Source: a bacterium (lineage in GTDB: Bacteria > Hinthialibacterota > Hinthialibacteria > H5-UNCL2). From it: a stretch of 64,000 nt of DNA. This document shows, piece by piece, positions 38,322 through 47,569 of this stretch (within the stretch, counting starts at the first letter, position 1; each line of letters begins with the position of its first letter). The translations under genes and the position numbers were made by a program. Under the pieces are notes generated by a model, which was not told the origin of the DNA, made no database searches, and worked only from the letters and a program-made list of their open reading frames with translations. The DNA lies in NCBI GenBank assembly GCA_015075175.1, contig JABTUV010000002.1:1-64000 (forward strand), given 5' to 3'.

Positions 38322-38608
38322 GGTGATGCGCGAAATCGGCATCGACATCTCCGTGCACAGGTCGAAAGCACTGGGGAACTTTCTCGCAATGGGCGTTTGT
38401 CGACTACGCCATTACGGTGTGCGAAAGGGCGGAGCGGGAATGCCCGGGGCCTTTTCCTTCCGGTATCGAACGACTGTATTGGCCGTTCGACGATCCGGCG
38501 GCTTTCCAGGGAGACGAGGAGGAACGCCTTGCGAAGTTTCGCGAGGTGCGGGAAGAGATTACAGGCAGAATCCAGGCCTGGCTCCAAGACCTGGCGGGCC
38601 GGGAGTGA
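38322..38608 (+). pseudogene. Truncated, frameshifted arsC remnant
   Basis: The sequence enters arsC homology at [17 protein letters not shown], without the N-terminal P-loop half. A frame change near 38385 then continues as [11 protein letters not shown] and [17 protein letters not shown] to the stop at 38608. It is closest to the third arsC of this operon. Lacking the catalytic Cys-x5-Arg loop, it cannot be an active reductase. It looks like a deletion between arsC paralogues that joined the remnant to the end of the fmdB-like gene. Confidence 0.7.
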
Positions 38609-38632
38609 AATCGATAGAGTGGAGACCTACAG

Positions 38633-39874
38633 ATGAGCAATGAAAACAAAACGGGCAACGTGAGCGACCGGCGCGCGAGCATGAGCCCCTTTGAGCGTTA
38701 TCTCACACTCTGGGTGGGACTCTGCATCATCGCCGGCATCGTGCTGGGCAAACTCGCGCCCGGCCTGGCCCAGACGCTGGACGGCATGGCGATCTACGTC
38801 AACAACGCACCGGTGGTCTCCATCCCCATCGCCGTGTGCCTGTTCTTCATGATGTATCCCATCATGGTCAAGATCGACTTTGGCTCCGTCATACGGGCGG
38901 GCAGGAGCGGCACACCGGTGTTGCTGACGCTGTTCATCAACTGGTGCATCAAGCCCTTCACCATGTACGGCCTCGCCTTCCTGTTTCTCGGCGTGTTGTT
39001 TCGCGGGTTCATCGGCGCCGAAGCGACCGACCTCGTGAAGATGCCCTTCGGCCTCGACCTGCCCGTGGGCGCGACGCACGGCGCGGGAACCGTCGTCCTG
39101 GCGGACGGCGTCAAGATGATGGAGATCCCGCTCTGGCGCAGCTATCTGGCCGGATGCATCCTGCTGGGAATTGCGCCGTGCACCGCGATGGTGCTTGTGT
39201 GGGGATACCTCGCGCGCGGCAACGACGGCCTCACGCTGGTGATGGTCGCCATCAACTCGCTCACCATGCTGGTGCTATACGGCGTGCTCGGCGGGTTCCT
39301 GCTCGGCGTGGGCCGGCTGCCGGTGCCCTGGCAGGCGCTGCTGCTCTCCATCGCCATCTACGTCGCCTTGCCCCTGGTCGCCGGATACCTCTCGCGCCGG
39401 TGGATTCTCGCGGCGAAGGGCGAGCGATGGTTCCGCGAGAAGTTCCTGCACGTGCTGACGCCGGTCACCATCATCGCCCTTTTGACGACGCTGGTGTTGC
39501 TGTTCAGCTTCAAGGGCGAGGTGATCCTGGGAAATCCGCTCACCATCGTTTGGATCGCGATTCCGTTGTTCATCCAGACCGTGCTTATCTTCGCGCTGGG
39601 CTATGGGCTGGCGCGCGTCTTGCGGTTGACGTACGAAGACGCCGCCCCGGCGGCGATGATCGGCGCCTCCAACCACTTTGAAGTCGCGATTGCTACCGCC
39701 GTGATGCTCTTCGGGCTGTCGTCCGGCGCGGCGCTGGCGACCGTCGTTGGGGTGCTGATCGAGGTTCCCGTGATGCTCATGCTGGTGCGCTTCTGCGTGG
39801 CCACGGCGGACCGCTTCCGCCGCGCGCCCGAGACGGCAGACGGACGCGAACCCAGCTTGGAGACGGCATCATGA
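38633..39874 (+). CDS. acr3: ACR3-family arsenite exporter
   Basis: 413 residues, ten predicted membrane helices. Features of ACR3 are clear: [16 protein letters not shown] near the N-terminus, the conserved Cys in [18 protein letters not shown] and the Glu in [13 protein letters not shown]. By family it exports arsenite (H+-coupled) across the inner membrane. GGAG lies 8 nt before ATG 38633. The frame is intact. It closes the classical ars operon; ArsA and ArsD upstream may couple to it. Also called ArsB of the ACR3 type in some annotations. Confidence 0.93.
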   Translation: MSNENKTGNVSDRRASMSPFERYLTLWVGLCIIAGIVLGKLAPGLAQTLDGMAIYVNNAPVVSIPIAVCLFFMMYPIMVKIDFGSVIRAGRSGTPVLLTLFINWCIKPFTMYGLAFLFLGVLFRGFIGAEATDLVKMPFGLDLPVGATHGAGTVVLADGVKMMEIPLWRSYLAGCILLGIAPCTAMVLVWGYLARGNDGLTLVMVAINSLTMLVLYGVLGGFLLGVGRLPVPWQALLLSIAIYVALPLVAGYLSRRWILAAKGERWFREKFLHVLTPVTIIALLTTLVLLFSFKGEVILGNPLTIVWIAIPLFIQTVLIFALGYGLARVLRLTYEDAAPAAMIGASNHFEVAIATAVMLFGLSSGAALATVVGVLIEVPVMLMLVRFCVATADRFRRAPETADGREPSLETAS

Positions 39875-39965
39875 GTGGGTTCCGGATTCAATCTCTCGCA
39901 TCGGATGGCGGTCGTTGCAGCCGCCTTTCAGATTCTTGAGAACGGTTGTTCGAAAGGAGAACACG

Positions 39966-40753
39966 ATGAAGGCAATGATGACAATGGCGGGTGTTTGGTG
40001 TGGTGCATGGCGGGAGCGGTTGGGGCGGCGGAGATCGCTGCCACGCCACAGGACGCTCAGCGGCGGGCGTGGCGGCGGCGATCCAGAGTGCGGCCAGCGC
40101 GCAGCAGCGTACTGCGTGGTGTGCGAGCAGCAGGACGAGCCGACGGGCAGAAGCTGCAGGGCTCGTCAAGACGACCCTGACTTCGCTCGGCGCCAAGGCG
40201 CAGTGGACTGGCGTGGATCGCAAGGCGGCCGAAAACAAGGCGTTCGTGCAGAAATACGGCCTGGATCGCGCGCCCATGCCGCTGGTGCTCGTGCTGGCGC
40301 TTCCAACGGCGCGACCACCGGTGGGTTCGTCGCCCAGCAGGCGACGCGCCCGCTCTTGGAGGGCGCCATCGCCGGCCCGGCGCTGCAACAGAGCCTCCTG
40401 GCTCTGCAGGAGCGTAAACTGGTGTTGCTCTGTGTGCAAAACGGCAACACCCAGCAGAACGCGGAGGCCATGAAGGCGGTCCGGGAGTTCAAGGCCGATG
40501 CCCGCTTTACGCAGGCGACCCAGATCATCATGGTCGACCCCGCCAGCCAGGCGGAGCAGAAGTTCCTGGCTCAACTGAATATCGGCTCGGACACAAGGTC
40601 GCCCGACCGTTCTCCTGGCGCCGCCCAATGCGGCGCTGGGCGTCTTCACCGGCGCGACCACCAGGACGTGCTGGTCAACACCTGGTCAAAGCGCTGTCCT
40701 CGAGCGGTTGCGGACCCAGCGGCTGTGGACCGAGCGGCTGCGGACCGCAGTAG
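39966..40753 (+). CDS. Exported thioredoxin-like protein with SGCGP repeats, heavily frameshifted
   Basis: Pieced together from three frames, about 260 residues. A signal peptide starts at ATG 39966 (MKAMMTMA, then CLVWCMAGAVGAAEIAA in another frame). The body includes VKTTLTSLGAKAQWTGVDRK, QKYGLDRAPMPLVLVLA, SNGATTGGFVAQQATRPLLE, LQERKLVLLCVQNGNTQQNA and KADARFTQATQIIMVDPASQ, reminiscent of a thioredoxin-like fold without CxxC. The end has three SGCGP units before the stop at 40753. At least five indels are needed. Cys-rich tails of this sort could bind arsenite or copper in the periplasm. It directly precedes an ABC exporter, suggesting a joint role. No family name is known to me. Confidence 0.5.
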
Positions 40754-40797
40754 TCGCACGACCGTTCAGAGTTATTGACTTTCGGAGGAGAGGAAAA

Positions 40798-42016
40798 TGC
40801 GCATTCGCACCCTGGTCTGGAGGAGATTTTCGAACGGAAGAGTCGCAGCTGACGAGCTTCCTGGCGATTCTCCTGGGCATCAGCGTGATCGTTTCGATCA
40901 AGAACATCACGCACTATTCCGAAAATGGCGGTCGCGCGGGAGCTGGACGCGCTGGGGACCAACATCCTGATTCTGCCCAAGTCGGCATCCATGCAGGACT
41001 ATTACAGCGCCGACATGCAGGAGGAAGAGATCCCGGAGGAATATGTGACCACCCTGTCCACCTCCGATTTGTCGGGGCTGGACAACCTCTCGCCCAAACT
41101 GTCGGTCCCGCTGGAGCTGGAGGGTAGGCGCTTCATCCTGACCGGCATTCTTCCGAAGAATGAGTTCAAGGCGAAGATGGCCTGGCAGGGGGCGGGCATC
41201 TTCGCCCGCCCGGAGGGCTGCGGAACGGTGGTGGATCTGCCGCTGGCCGGCGTCGCTCCCGCGCCGGGAGAACCGGCGCAGCGGCGTATCATCGAGGACC
41301 TGGGCGAATCCGAGCTGCTTGTGGGCCACGACATGGCAGGCGAGCTCGGCATCACCGAGGGCCAGTCGTTCACTCTCATGGGCAAGGCGTTCCAGGTGAA
41401 GGCGATTCTGCCCATGACGGGGACGGTTGACGATGCGCGCGCCTTTGCCCACCTGCACACGCTGCAAGCCCTCGCCGGCAAGGGCGCCGTCATCAACGCC
41501 ATCGAGATCGTCGGCTGCTGCGAGCAGATCTCCAAGGGGCTGGTGCAAAAGATCAACCAGCTGCTGCCGGAGGCCAAGGTCGTCACCATCTCGCAGATTG
41601 TGGCGACGCAGGTTAACACCAACCACATGATGGCGCGGCTCTCGCTGCTCTTTCTCGTCATCATGGTGCTTGTCGGCGGCGCCAGCATCGCCAATTACAT
41701 GTACGCCAACGTCTACGAGCGGCGGCGTGAGATAGGCACCCTGATGGCGCTGGGGGCGGGCCCGAAGCTGGTGCTGCAGGTGTTCCTGCTCAAAGCGTTG
41801 CTGCTCGGAGTCGGCGGTGGTGTGGCGGGGTTCTTTTTGGGAAGCGCCGCAGCGTTGTGGTTGGGGCCGCGCATCGCCGGGGTACCCGTGCTGCCCATGC
41901 CCATACTGGCATTCTGGGCGCTCGTCGTCGCCATCGCGATTGCACTCGCCGCCAGTTTCTTCCCCGCCCGCCGGGCGGCCCGGCTCGATCCCAGTGTTGC
42001 CCTGCAGGAGGTGTGA
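40798..42016 (+). CDS. MacB/FtsX-type ABC transporter permease, frameshifted near the 5' end
   Basis: About 405 residues. It starts at ATG 40798 after a GGAGGAG site (MRIRTLVWRRFSN). The frame changes near 40845 (LTSFLAILLGISVIVSIKNI, first membrane helix) and again near 40923, then stays open (ARELDALGTNILILPKSASM) to 42016. A large extracytoplasmic domain (~45-270) is followed by three membrane helices and the FtsX/MacB motif YERRREIGTLMALGAGP. The ATPase gene follows after 3 bp. MacB-like systems use ATP to drive periplasmic export or mechanotransmission. A role with the preceding Cys-rich exported protein is inferred from gene order. Confidence 0.8.
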
Positions 42017-42019
42017 TCC

Positions 42020-42745
42020 ATGCTCAAATTGGAATCCGTCAGTAAGAGTTACAAGCATCGCGGCCGCGTGGTCAACGCCCTGGACGACGTGAGCCTGGAG
42101 ATCGGGAAGGGCGAGTTCGTTTCCATCATGGGGCCGAGCGGCAGCGGGAAGAGCACGTTTCTGCTCCTCCTGGGCGGCATGCTCACGCCCAGCCGGGGCA
42201 AAGTGCACCTGGGGGGAGTCTCGGTCTACGACCTTGCGCCCGCCGCGCGCGCCGAGCTGCGAAGGCAGAGGCTCGGCTTCGTGTTTCAGAGTTACAACCT
42301 CGTGCCCTATCTGACGGCGCTGGAAAACGTGCAGGTACCGCTTTTTCTGGCGGGGCTGTCCGGAGACCGGCAGCGCGAGCGCGCGCGGCAGCTTTTGGAC
42401 CGGGTCGGCCTTGGCGACCGAATGGACCACAAGCCGGCCGAGCTCAGCGGCGGACAGCAGCAGCGCGTGGCGCTGGCCCGCATGTTGGCCAACGATCCGG
42501 AGGTCATTCTGGCCGACGAGCCGACCGGCAACCTCGATCCCGAGACTTCGGGGATGATCCTGGATTTCCTGCAGTCATTGCACCGCGAGGGCCGGACCAT
42601 CCTGATGGTGACGCACGACCCGCGCGCCTCGGCCTACGCCCACAAGTCGCTCCGTCTGGCCGAGGGCCGCATCTCGAGTAACGGCGCGCAACCGAAGATT
42701 CATCCTTGCCCGTCGACGGACACCCGGGTCGAGCACCAAATCTAG
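42020..42745 (+). CDS. ABC transporter ATP-binding protein, MacB/LolD type
   Basis: 241 residues from ATG 42020, with AGGAGG ~8 nt upstream. Walker A GPSGSGKST, the Q-loop FVFQSYNLVPYLT, signature ELSGGQQQRVALARML, Walker B VILADEPTGNLD and the H-loop MVTHDP are all present. It pairs with the FtsX-type permease directly upstream. The C-terminal ~25 residues extend past the usual end and are unremarkable. Confidence 0.92.
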   Translation: MLKLESVSKSYKHRGRVVNALDDVSLEIGKGEFVSIMGPSGSGKSTFLLLLGGMLTPSRGKVHLGGVSVYDLAPAARAELRRQRLGFVFQSYNLVPYLTALENVQVPLFLAGLSGDRQRERARQLLDRVGLGDRMDHKPAELSGGQQQRVALARMLANDPEVILADEPTGNLDPETSGMILDFLQSLHREGRTILMVTHDPRASAYAHKSLRLAEGRISSNGAQPKIHPCPSTDTRVEHQI

Positions 42746-42854
42746 ATATTACAGATAGATAGCCTATTCATGACGGCCCTTGGGGCGAGCCTTCCGGGAG
42801 GAAGATCCGGCAGGTACAAAAAAAAGACTCGACGAATCATGATTATTTGGCGTA

Positions 42855-42866
42855 ATATGCAAATAG
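42855..42866 (+). promoter_or_regulatory. Candidate operator, copy 1 (ATATGCAAATAG)
   Basis: ATATGCAAATAG lies 25 bp upstream of the second arsR start. A similar TTGTACAAATAG lies before the next gene (43246-43257). The shared CAAATAG core in two promoter regions around an ArsR gene makes it a candidate binding site. Confidence 0.35.
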
Positions 42867-42891
42867 GTTGTTCGCGGAGGGAGGAGACGGC

Positions 42892-43212
42892 ATGGAACCC
42901 CAAGTGAAACGGCGCTACGAAGCCAAGGCCAATGTCATCAAGGCCATGGCCCATCCCACGCGCCTCTTTCTGGTCGACGAACTCTCCCGTGGGGAGCATT
43001 GCGTGATGGACCTCGCCGCCATGGTCGGCGACGACGTCTCTACCGTTTCCCGTCATCTGTCCATCCTCAAGAATGCCGGGATCATCACGGACGAACAACG
43101 AGGTACCCAGGTGTTCTACTCGGTGCGGGTTCCATGCGTGTTGAACTTCTTCTCCTGCGTGGAAGGGGTGCTTGCGGCGGACCTTGAGGAGCGCAGTTGC
43201 GCGCTGCGATAG
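42892..43212 (+). CDS. Second ArsR/SmtB-family repressor
   Basis: 106 residues from ATG 42892, with GGAGGAG 6 nt upstream; an upstream in-frame start is less likely. It is a winged-helix repressor (NVIKAMAHPTRLFLVDEL; recognition helix TVSRHLSILKNAGI). The sensing cysteines differ from the first ArsR: GEHCVMDLA has one Cys in helix 3, and VPCVLNFFSCVEG adds a Cys pair near the C-terminus, a pattern seen in ArsR proteins next to PF03773 permeases. It probably controls the downstream permease/efflux genes in response to a thiophilic metal(loid), which I cannot specify. Confidence 0.87.
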   Translation: MEPQVKRRYEAKANVIKAMAHPTRLFLVDELSRGEHCVMDLAAMVGDDVSTVSRHLSILKNAGIITDEQRGTQVFYSVRVPCVLNFFSCVEGVLAADLEERSCALR

Positions 43213-43245
43213 AGTCGTCTTTTTTTTGGCTCGATATCTGGCACA

Positions 43246-43257
43246 TTGTACAAATAG
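43246..43257 (+). promoter_or_regulatory. Candidate operator, copy 2 (TTGTACAAATAG)
   Basis: TTGTACAAATAG lies about 20 bp before the permease start, after a T-rich run (43221-43227). The core matches copy 1. TGTACA is itself palindromic. It may place the permease operon under the second ArsR. Confidence 0.35.
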
Positions 43258-43275
43258 ACACGATTGGGAGCGCTC

Positions 43276-44813
43276 ATGAACTGGCGAAGTGAATGGAAAA
43301 AACTTGCACTGATGGCGGGAGTGTTCCTGCTGTTCTTCTGGCTGCCCGTGGATCGCGCGCGATTCACCTCCGGCATCATGGAGGCGCTCCAGCTTTCGCG
43401 CTGGTATGCCCGCGAACACGTGCTGCTTTGCCTCGTCCCCGCCTTCTTCATCGCCGGCGCGATTGGCGTCTTCATCAGCCAGGCGGCGGTCATGAAGTAC
43501 CTGGGCGCGCGCGCCAACAAGGTGCTTGCCTACGGCGTGGCCTCGGTGTCCGGATCCATCCTGGCCGTCTGCTCATGCACCGTGCTGCCGCTGTTCGCGG
43601 GCATTTGGCGGATGGGCGCGGGGCTGGGGCCGGCCTGCGCGTTTCTGTATTCCGGCCCGGCCATCAACGTCCTGGCGATCATCCTGACGGCGCGCATCCT
43701 CGGTATGGGCTGGGAATTGCCCGCGCCGTCGGCGCCATCGCGTTCAGCGTCATCATCGGACTCATCATGCACTTCGTGTTTCGCAAGGAAGAGGACGCGA
43801 AGGCCACCTACAGGCGGGCATGCCGGAACCGGAGGTGACCCGGCCGCTCTGGCAGAACGCCGCGTTCTTCGCGGTGATGGTGGGCATTCTCGTCTTCGCC
43901 AACTGGGGCGCCCCCAACGACTTCCACTTCGAGATGAAGACGGCAGCCAGTTGCATGCAGCCATTGTGGGTGCACCCGAAGATGCCACCGTGGCGGGCAG
44001 TGTGTACACGGTGAAGCCGATCAATCCTCACCGGGGTGGGCCGGAGATGACCATTCTTGCGGCCGACATCGCTTCGATGGTTCCGGTCGAGAGCGCCTGG
44101 ACCACACTGTGGCAGAACAAGTGGCTGATTACCTCGCTGTTCGGGATCGCATTCGGGTTGACCTTGATCTTCTGGTTCGGGCTGGCGTGGTGGAAGGTGG
44201 TACTCGCGGCGATTCCTCCGCCGTGCTCGCGCTGGCGTTTCGGGGCGAGGGCATGTGGGTGCTCCTGCCGTTCTCCGCGGCTGTCATTGGCCTCTCCGTG
44301 ATTACGGCGAGCAAGGAAGGCGAAACGCGCGACTGGTTCGCGGCGACGTGGACTTTCGCCAAGCAGATCATGCCGCTGCTTCTCTTTGGCGTCCTGATCG
44401 CCGGATTCCTGCTGGGACGACCGGGGCATGAAGGGCTGATTCCCGGCAAGTACGTCGAGATGCTGGTCGGCGACCGGCCCGACACGTTTCTCGCCATTAC
44501 GGGAATGGGGAGGGGCGTTCGAGTCATTCGCCAACGCCGTCTGGCCGCTGTGGACGAACTTCTTCGCCAGCGTTTTGGCGCGTTCATGTATTTCGCGACC
44601 CTGACCGAGGTCCCGATCCTGCAAGGGCTGATCGGCGCGGGCATGGGCAAGGGGCCGGCTTTGGCGCTGCTGTTGGGCGGTCCGGCGCTCAGCCTCCCCA
44701 ACATGCTGGTGATCCGCAGCATCATGGGTACGAAGAAGACCGTCGTCTTCTGTTCGCTCGTCGTCGTGATGGCGACCATCAGCGGAATCGTTTTCGGGGC
44801 GGTGTGGGCATGA
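43276..44813 (+). CDS. PF03773-family permease (ArsP/DUF318 type), frameshifted
   Basis: About 510 residues from ATG 43276 (GGGAG 6 nt upstream). The first half shows SILAVCSCTVLPLFAGIW and GPACAFLYSGPAINVLA, the CSC motif and small-residue segment of PF03773 permeases, a group that includes the methylarsenite exporter ArsP. Frames change near 43730 (AVGAIAFSVIIGLIMHFV), 43820, 44020 (TTLWQNKWLITSLFGIAFG) and 44215 (LPFSAAVIGLSVITASKEG). The last part (TLTEVPILQGLIGAGMGKGP, LSLPNMLVIRSIMGTKKT) is the usual end. The stop overlaps the next start (ATGA at 44810). With arsM upstream, methylated arsenicals are one possible substrate; copper or mercury are alternatives. Confidence 0.78.
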
Positions 44814-46239
44814 CAACGACACGCGCAAAATTGCAGGGCGCATGTTGGCGCTTCTGTTTGCCTCGCTGGGCCTCGTCGGGTGCGTGGCTATGCGTCCCAC
44901 CGATCCCTACCGGCCGGTCGTCGCCTCCCCCCGCGTCGCCGCGCCACCGGCGGCGCAGGTTTCGCAAGCCGCGCCGAGGCTCGATTCGAACCCGTTCGCC
45001 TGGAGGAGGCCATCGCGGTAGCGTTGGAGAACAATCCCGAACTGGCCGCAACCGGTTTTGATGCGAGGGCGCGGAGGCACGGCGAGACGCCGCGGTCGGG
45101 CGAGATTGCCCGAGCTTTCCGCGCAGGGCGCGTTCACCCACCAGCTCGACGACCTGCGGCTCGTGCCCGCGCCATCGTAACGGAGAGGCGGGGGTCTTCA
45201 GCGATCAACTGACATCGGAGACCTCGTTTTGCGCCTGCCGCTCTACACCGGCGGCCGGTTGACGAGTGAGGTCCGCGCGGCGGAACTCCTCAGCCAGGCA
45301 GGCCGATATCGCCTGGGGCGGACGCGCGAGGAACTCGTCTTCAATGTCACGAGCGTGTTTTACAGCATCCTGGCGCAGGAGAAGGTCATCGAGTCGCTGG
45401 TGTTTTCGCAACAGGCTCTCCAGTCCCATCTGGCGCGCGTCAACGATCTGATCGACGCGCAGAAAGCGGCCCGCGTGGACCGGCTGCGCACGGCGGTGCG
45501 GCTGTCGGACGTGGAGCAGAAGCGGGTCCGCGAGGAGAACACCCTGGCCATCCAGCATCGCGTGCTCGCCAACCTGCTGGGAATCGAGACGGCGACTGGA
45601 TCGCTGGAGATCGAGGGTGAGCTGGAGAATGCGGCGCTCTCCGTTGCCACACCGGAGACAGGCATTGCCGAGGCGCTGTCGCAGCGCGCGGATTACCTGG
45701 CGGCGCGGCGGGAGCTGGAAGCGCAGGCGCGGCGCGTGGACGCCGCCCGCGCGGGGCATGCGCCGACGGTCGGCCTCTTCGCCTCCTATGGCGGACGCTG
45801 GGCCGTCGACCCGACGGACCACCCGGCCGGGACCGACGACGCCGAGGACGTGGGGCAGATTGGGGTCGATATCCAGGTCCCTCTCTATCAGGGCGGGCGC
45901 ATTGAGGCGCGCGTGAATGAGGAACGCGCCCGGCTGGGCGCGGCCCAGGAGCGGCTGCGCAAGCTCGAGTTGCAGGTCCGCCTTGAAGTGGAGACGGCGC
46001 TCGCCAATCTCTCCTCGGCGCGCGAGCGCGTTCGCACCCTGCAGTCGGCCATCGATCAGGCGCGCGAGAGCCTGCGCATCGAAGAGGAGAAGTATGCGGT
46101 CGGCAAGGGCGCCATCGTGGACGTGCTGGACGCGCAGGCGGCTTTGCTCCTGGCGGAGACGAACTACTACCAGGCGCTGGCCGACCTGTCCGTGGCGCGC
46201 GCGCAACTCGAACTGGCGATGGGGGGGCAAGTGGAATGA
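44810..46239 (+). CDS. TolC/OprM-type outer-membrane efflux lipoprotein, frameshifted at the 5' end
   Basis: About 475 residues. ATG 44810 overlaps the permease stop as ATGA. After a frame change near 44840 the signal peptide reads MLALLFASLGLVGCVAM with a lipobox LVGC. More changes near 44995 and 45065-45215 precede the long intact part from ~45225. That part has the two structurally repeated OEP halves (LRLPLYTGGRLTSEVRAAEL; IDVQVPLYQGGRIEARVNEE-like) and coiled helices ending in LAETNYYQALADLSVARAQL. It forms the outer-membrane channel of the tripartite pump encoded by the next two genes. The stop overlaps the adaptor start (ATGA at 46236). Confidence 0.85.
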
Positions 46240-47569
46240 TCCGAGCATGGATTTCCGTGAAGGACGCGACACGAGGATTCGGCTGCGCGTGCGGCAGGGT
46301 TCGCCGGCCTTCTCTCCCTCCTGGTGGTCTCGGGCTGCGGCGGCGGAGCTGCGAGCACCCCGCCGGCAGGGCGCAGAAGAAGCTGCCGCTGGTCTCCATC
46401 GAAGCGGCGACCCGCAGCACGATGACGCGCGGCATCGACCTGACCGCCGAGGTCGTGTCCGTCAACGCCGTGCGCATCAGCTCCATGGTCGAAGGCCCGA
46501 TCGGCTTCTGCCCATGGCGCGAGGGCGACCGCGTCGAGGCGGGAGAGAAGCTGGTCGAGATCGACCGGGAAATGTACCGGGCCGAAGTCAAGGCGTCCGA
46601 GGCGGCGCTGGCGGTGGCGGTGGCCAAGCTGGCCGACCTGCGCGCGGGTACGCGGCCCGAGGAGATCGAGAAGGCGCGACAGAGCGTGCGCGAGGCGGAA
46701 GAGAGCGCGGCGTATGAGAAGGACGACTTCGAGCGCATCGCGCAGTTGGTTGGAAAGGGTTCTCTGGCGGGCGAAGAGCTGGAGAAGGCGCGCGTCAAGC
46801 GAACCGCGGCGGAGGCCAAACTCTCCGCCGCTCGGCAGCAGCTGGAGATGCTCGAAAGCGGCTCGACGCGCACCGCCATCGCGGTGCAGGAAGCAACCGT
46901 GAAGGAAGCGGAGGCCAAACTCGAGCTGGCCCGCGCGCGCCTCGCGGAATGCATCATCGCCGCGCCCTTCGCCGGAACCATCACCGCGGTTCTGGTTCGC
47001 CAGGGCGACATGCCCGCCGCCATGAAGCGCGCCGCTCTTGGAAATGGCCGACCTGGACTCGCTGGTGGTCCGCTGCGCGGTCCCCGAAGCGCAGGCGGGC
47101 GCCGTGAAGCCAGGAATGCAGGCGGAGATTGGACTGGATGCTCTTCCCGGCGTGACGCTGTCGGCCGGGGTGGTGCGTGTCTATCCCGAGCTCGACCCGC
47201 GGATGAGAACGCGAACCGTCGAGCTTGCGGTCAAGGACGATGCAAACCTCGCGCCGGGGATGTTCGGGCGCGTCCGTTTGATCGTCGAATCCGTCGCTGA
47301 TGCCGTCGCCGTACCGGTCCAGGCGGTCGTCGTCACGCCCGCCGGCGGAGGTGGTTTTCATCGCCGCCGAGGGTAAGGCGGTGCAGCGCAAGGTGCAAAC
47401 AGGCATCGAGGAGGGCGGGCGCATCCAGATCCTTTCTGGAATCGAGCCAGGTGAGAAGGTGATCACGGCCGGCCAGGAGAAACTGAAGGACGGCGCGGAG
47501 AGGATCCGCCTGCCCGGTCCGCCCAAGGGCGCGGGAAAGCCGGCCGGCAGCGGGGAGCGCCCACAATGA
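46236..47569 (+). CDS. HlyD/RND-type periplasmic adaptor (membrane fusion protein), frameshifted
   Basis: About 440 residues. ATG 46236 overlaps the TolC stop. The first ~40 residues are disturbed by an indel near 46300. Then LVSIEAATRSTMTRGIDLTA leads into the barrel and lipoyl half (GDRVEAGEKLVEIDREMYRA), a coiled-coil hairpin (~46560-46930) and IAAPFAGTITAVLVRQGDMP. A frame change near 47030 continues as EMADLDSLVVRCAVPEAQAG; another near 47350 gives VVFIAAEGKAVQRKVQTGIE to the end. It bridges the inner-membrane RND pump and the outer-membrane channel. Stop and RND start overlap (ATGA at 47566). Confidence 0.82.

Noticed and set aside
38322-38608. A fourth functional arsenate reductase
   Set aside because: The catalytic Cys-x5-Arg half is absent and the frame is broken.
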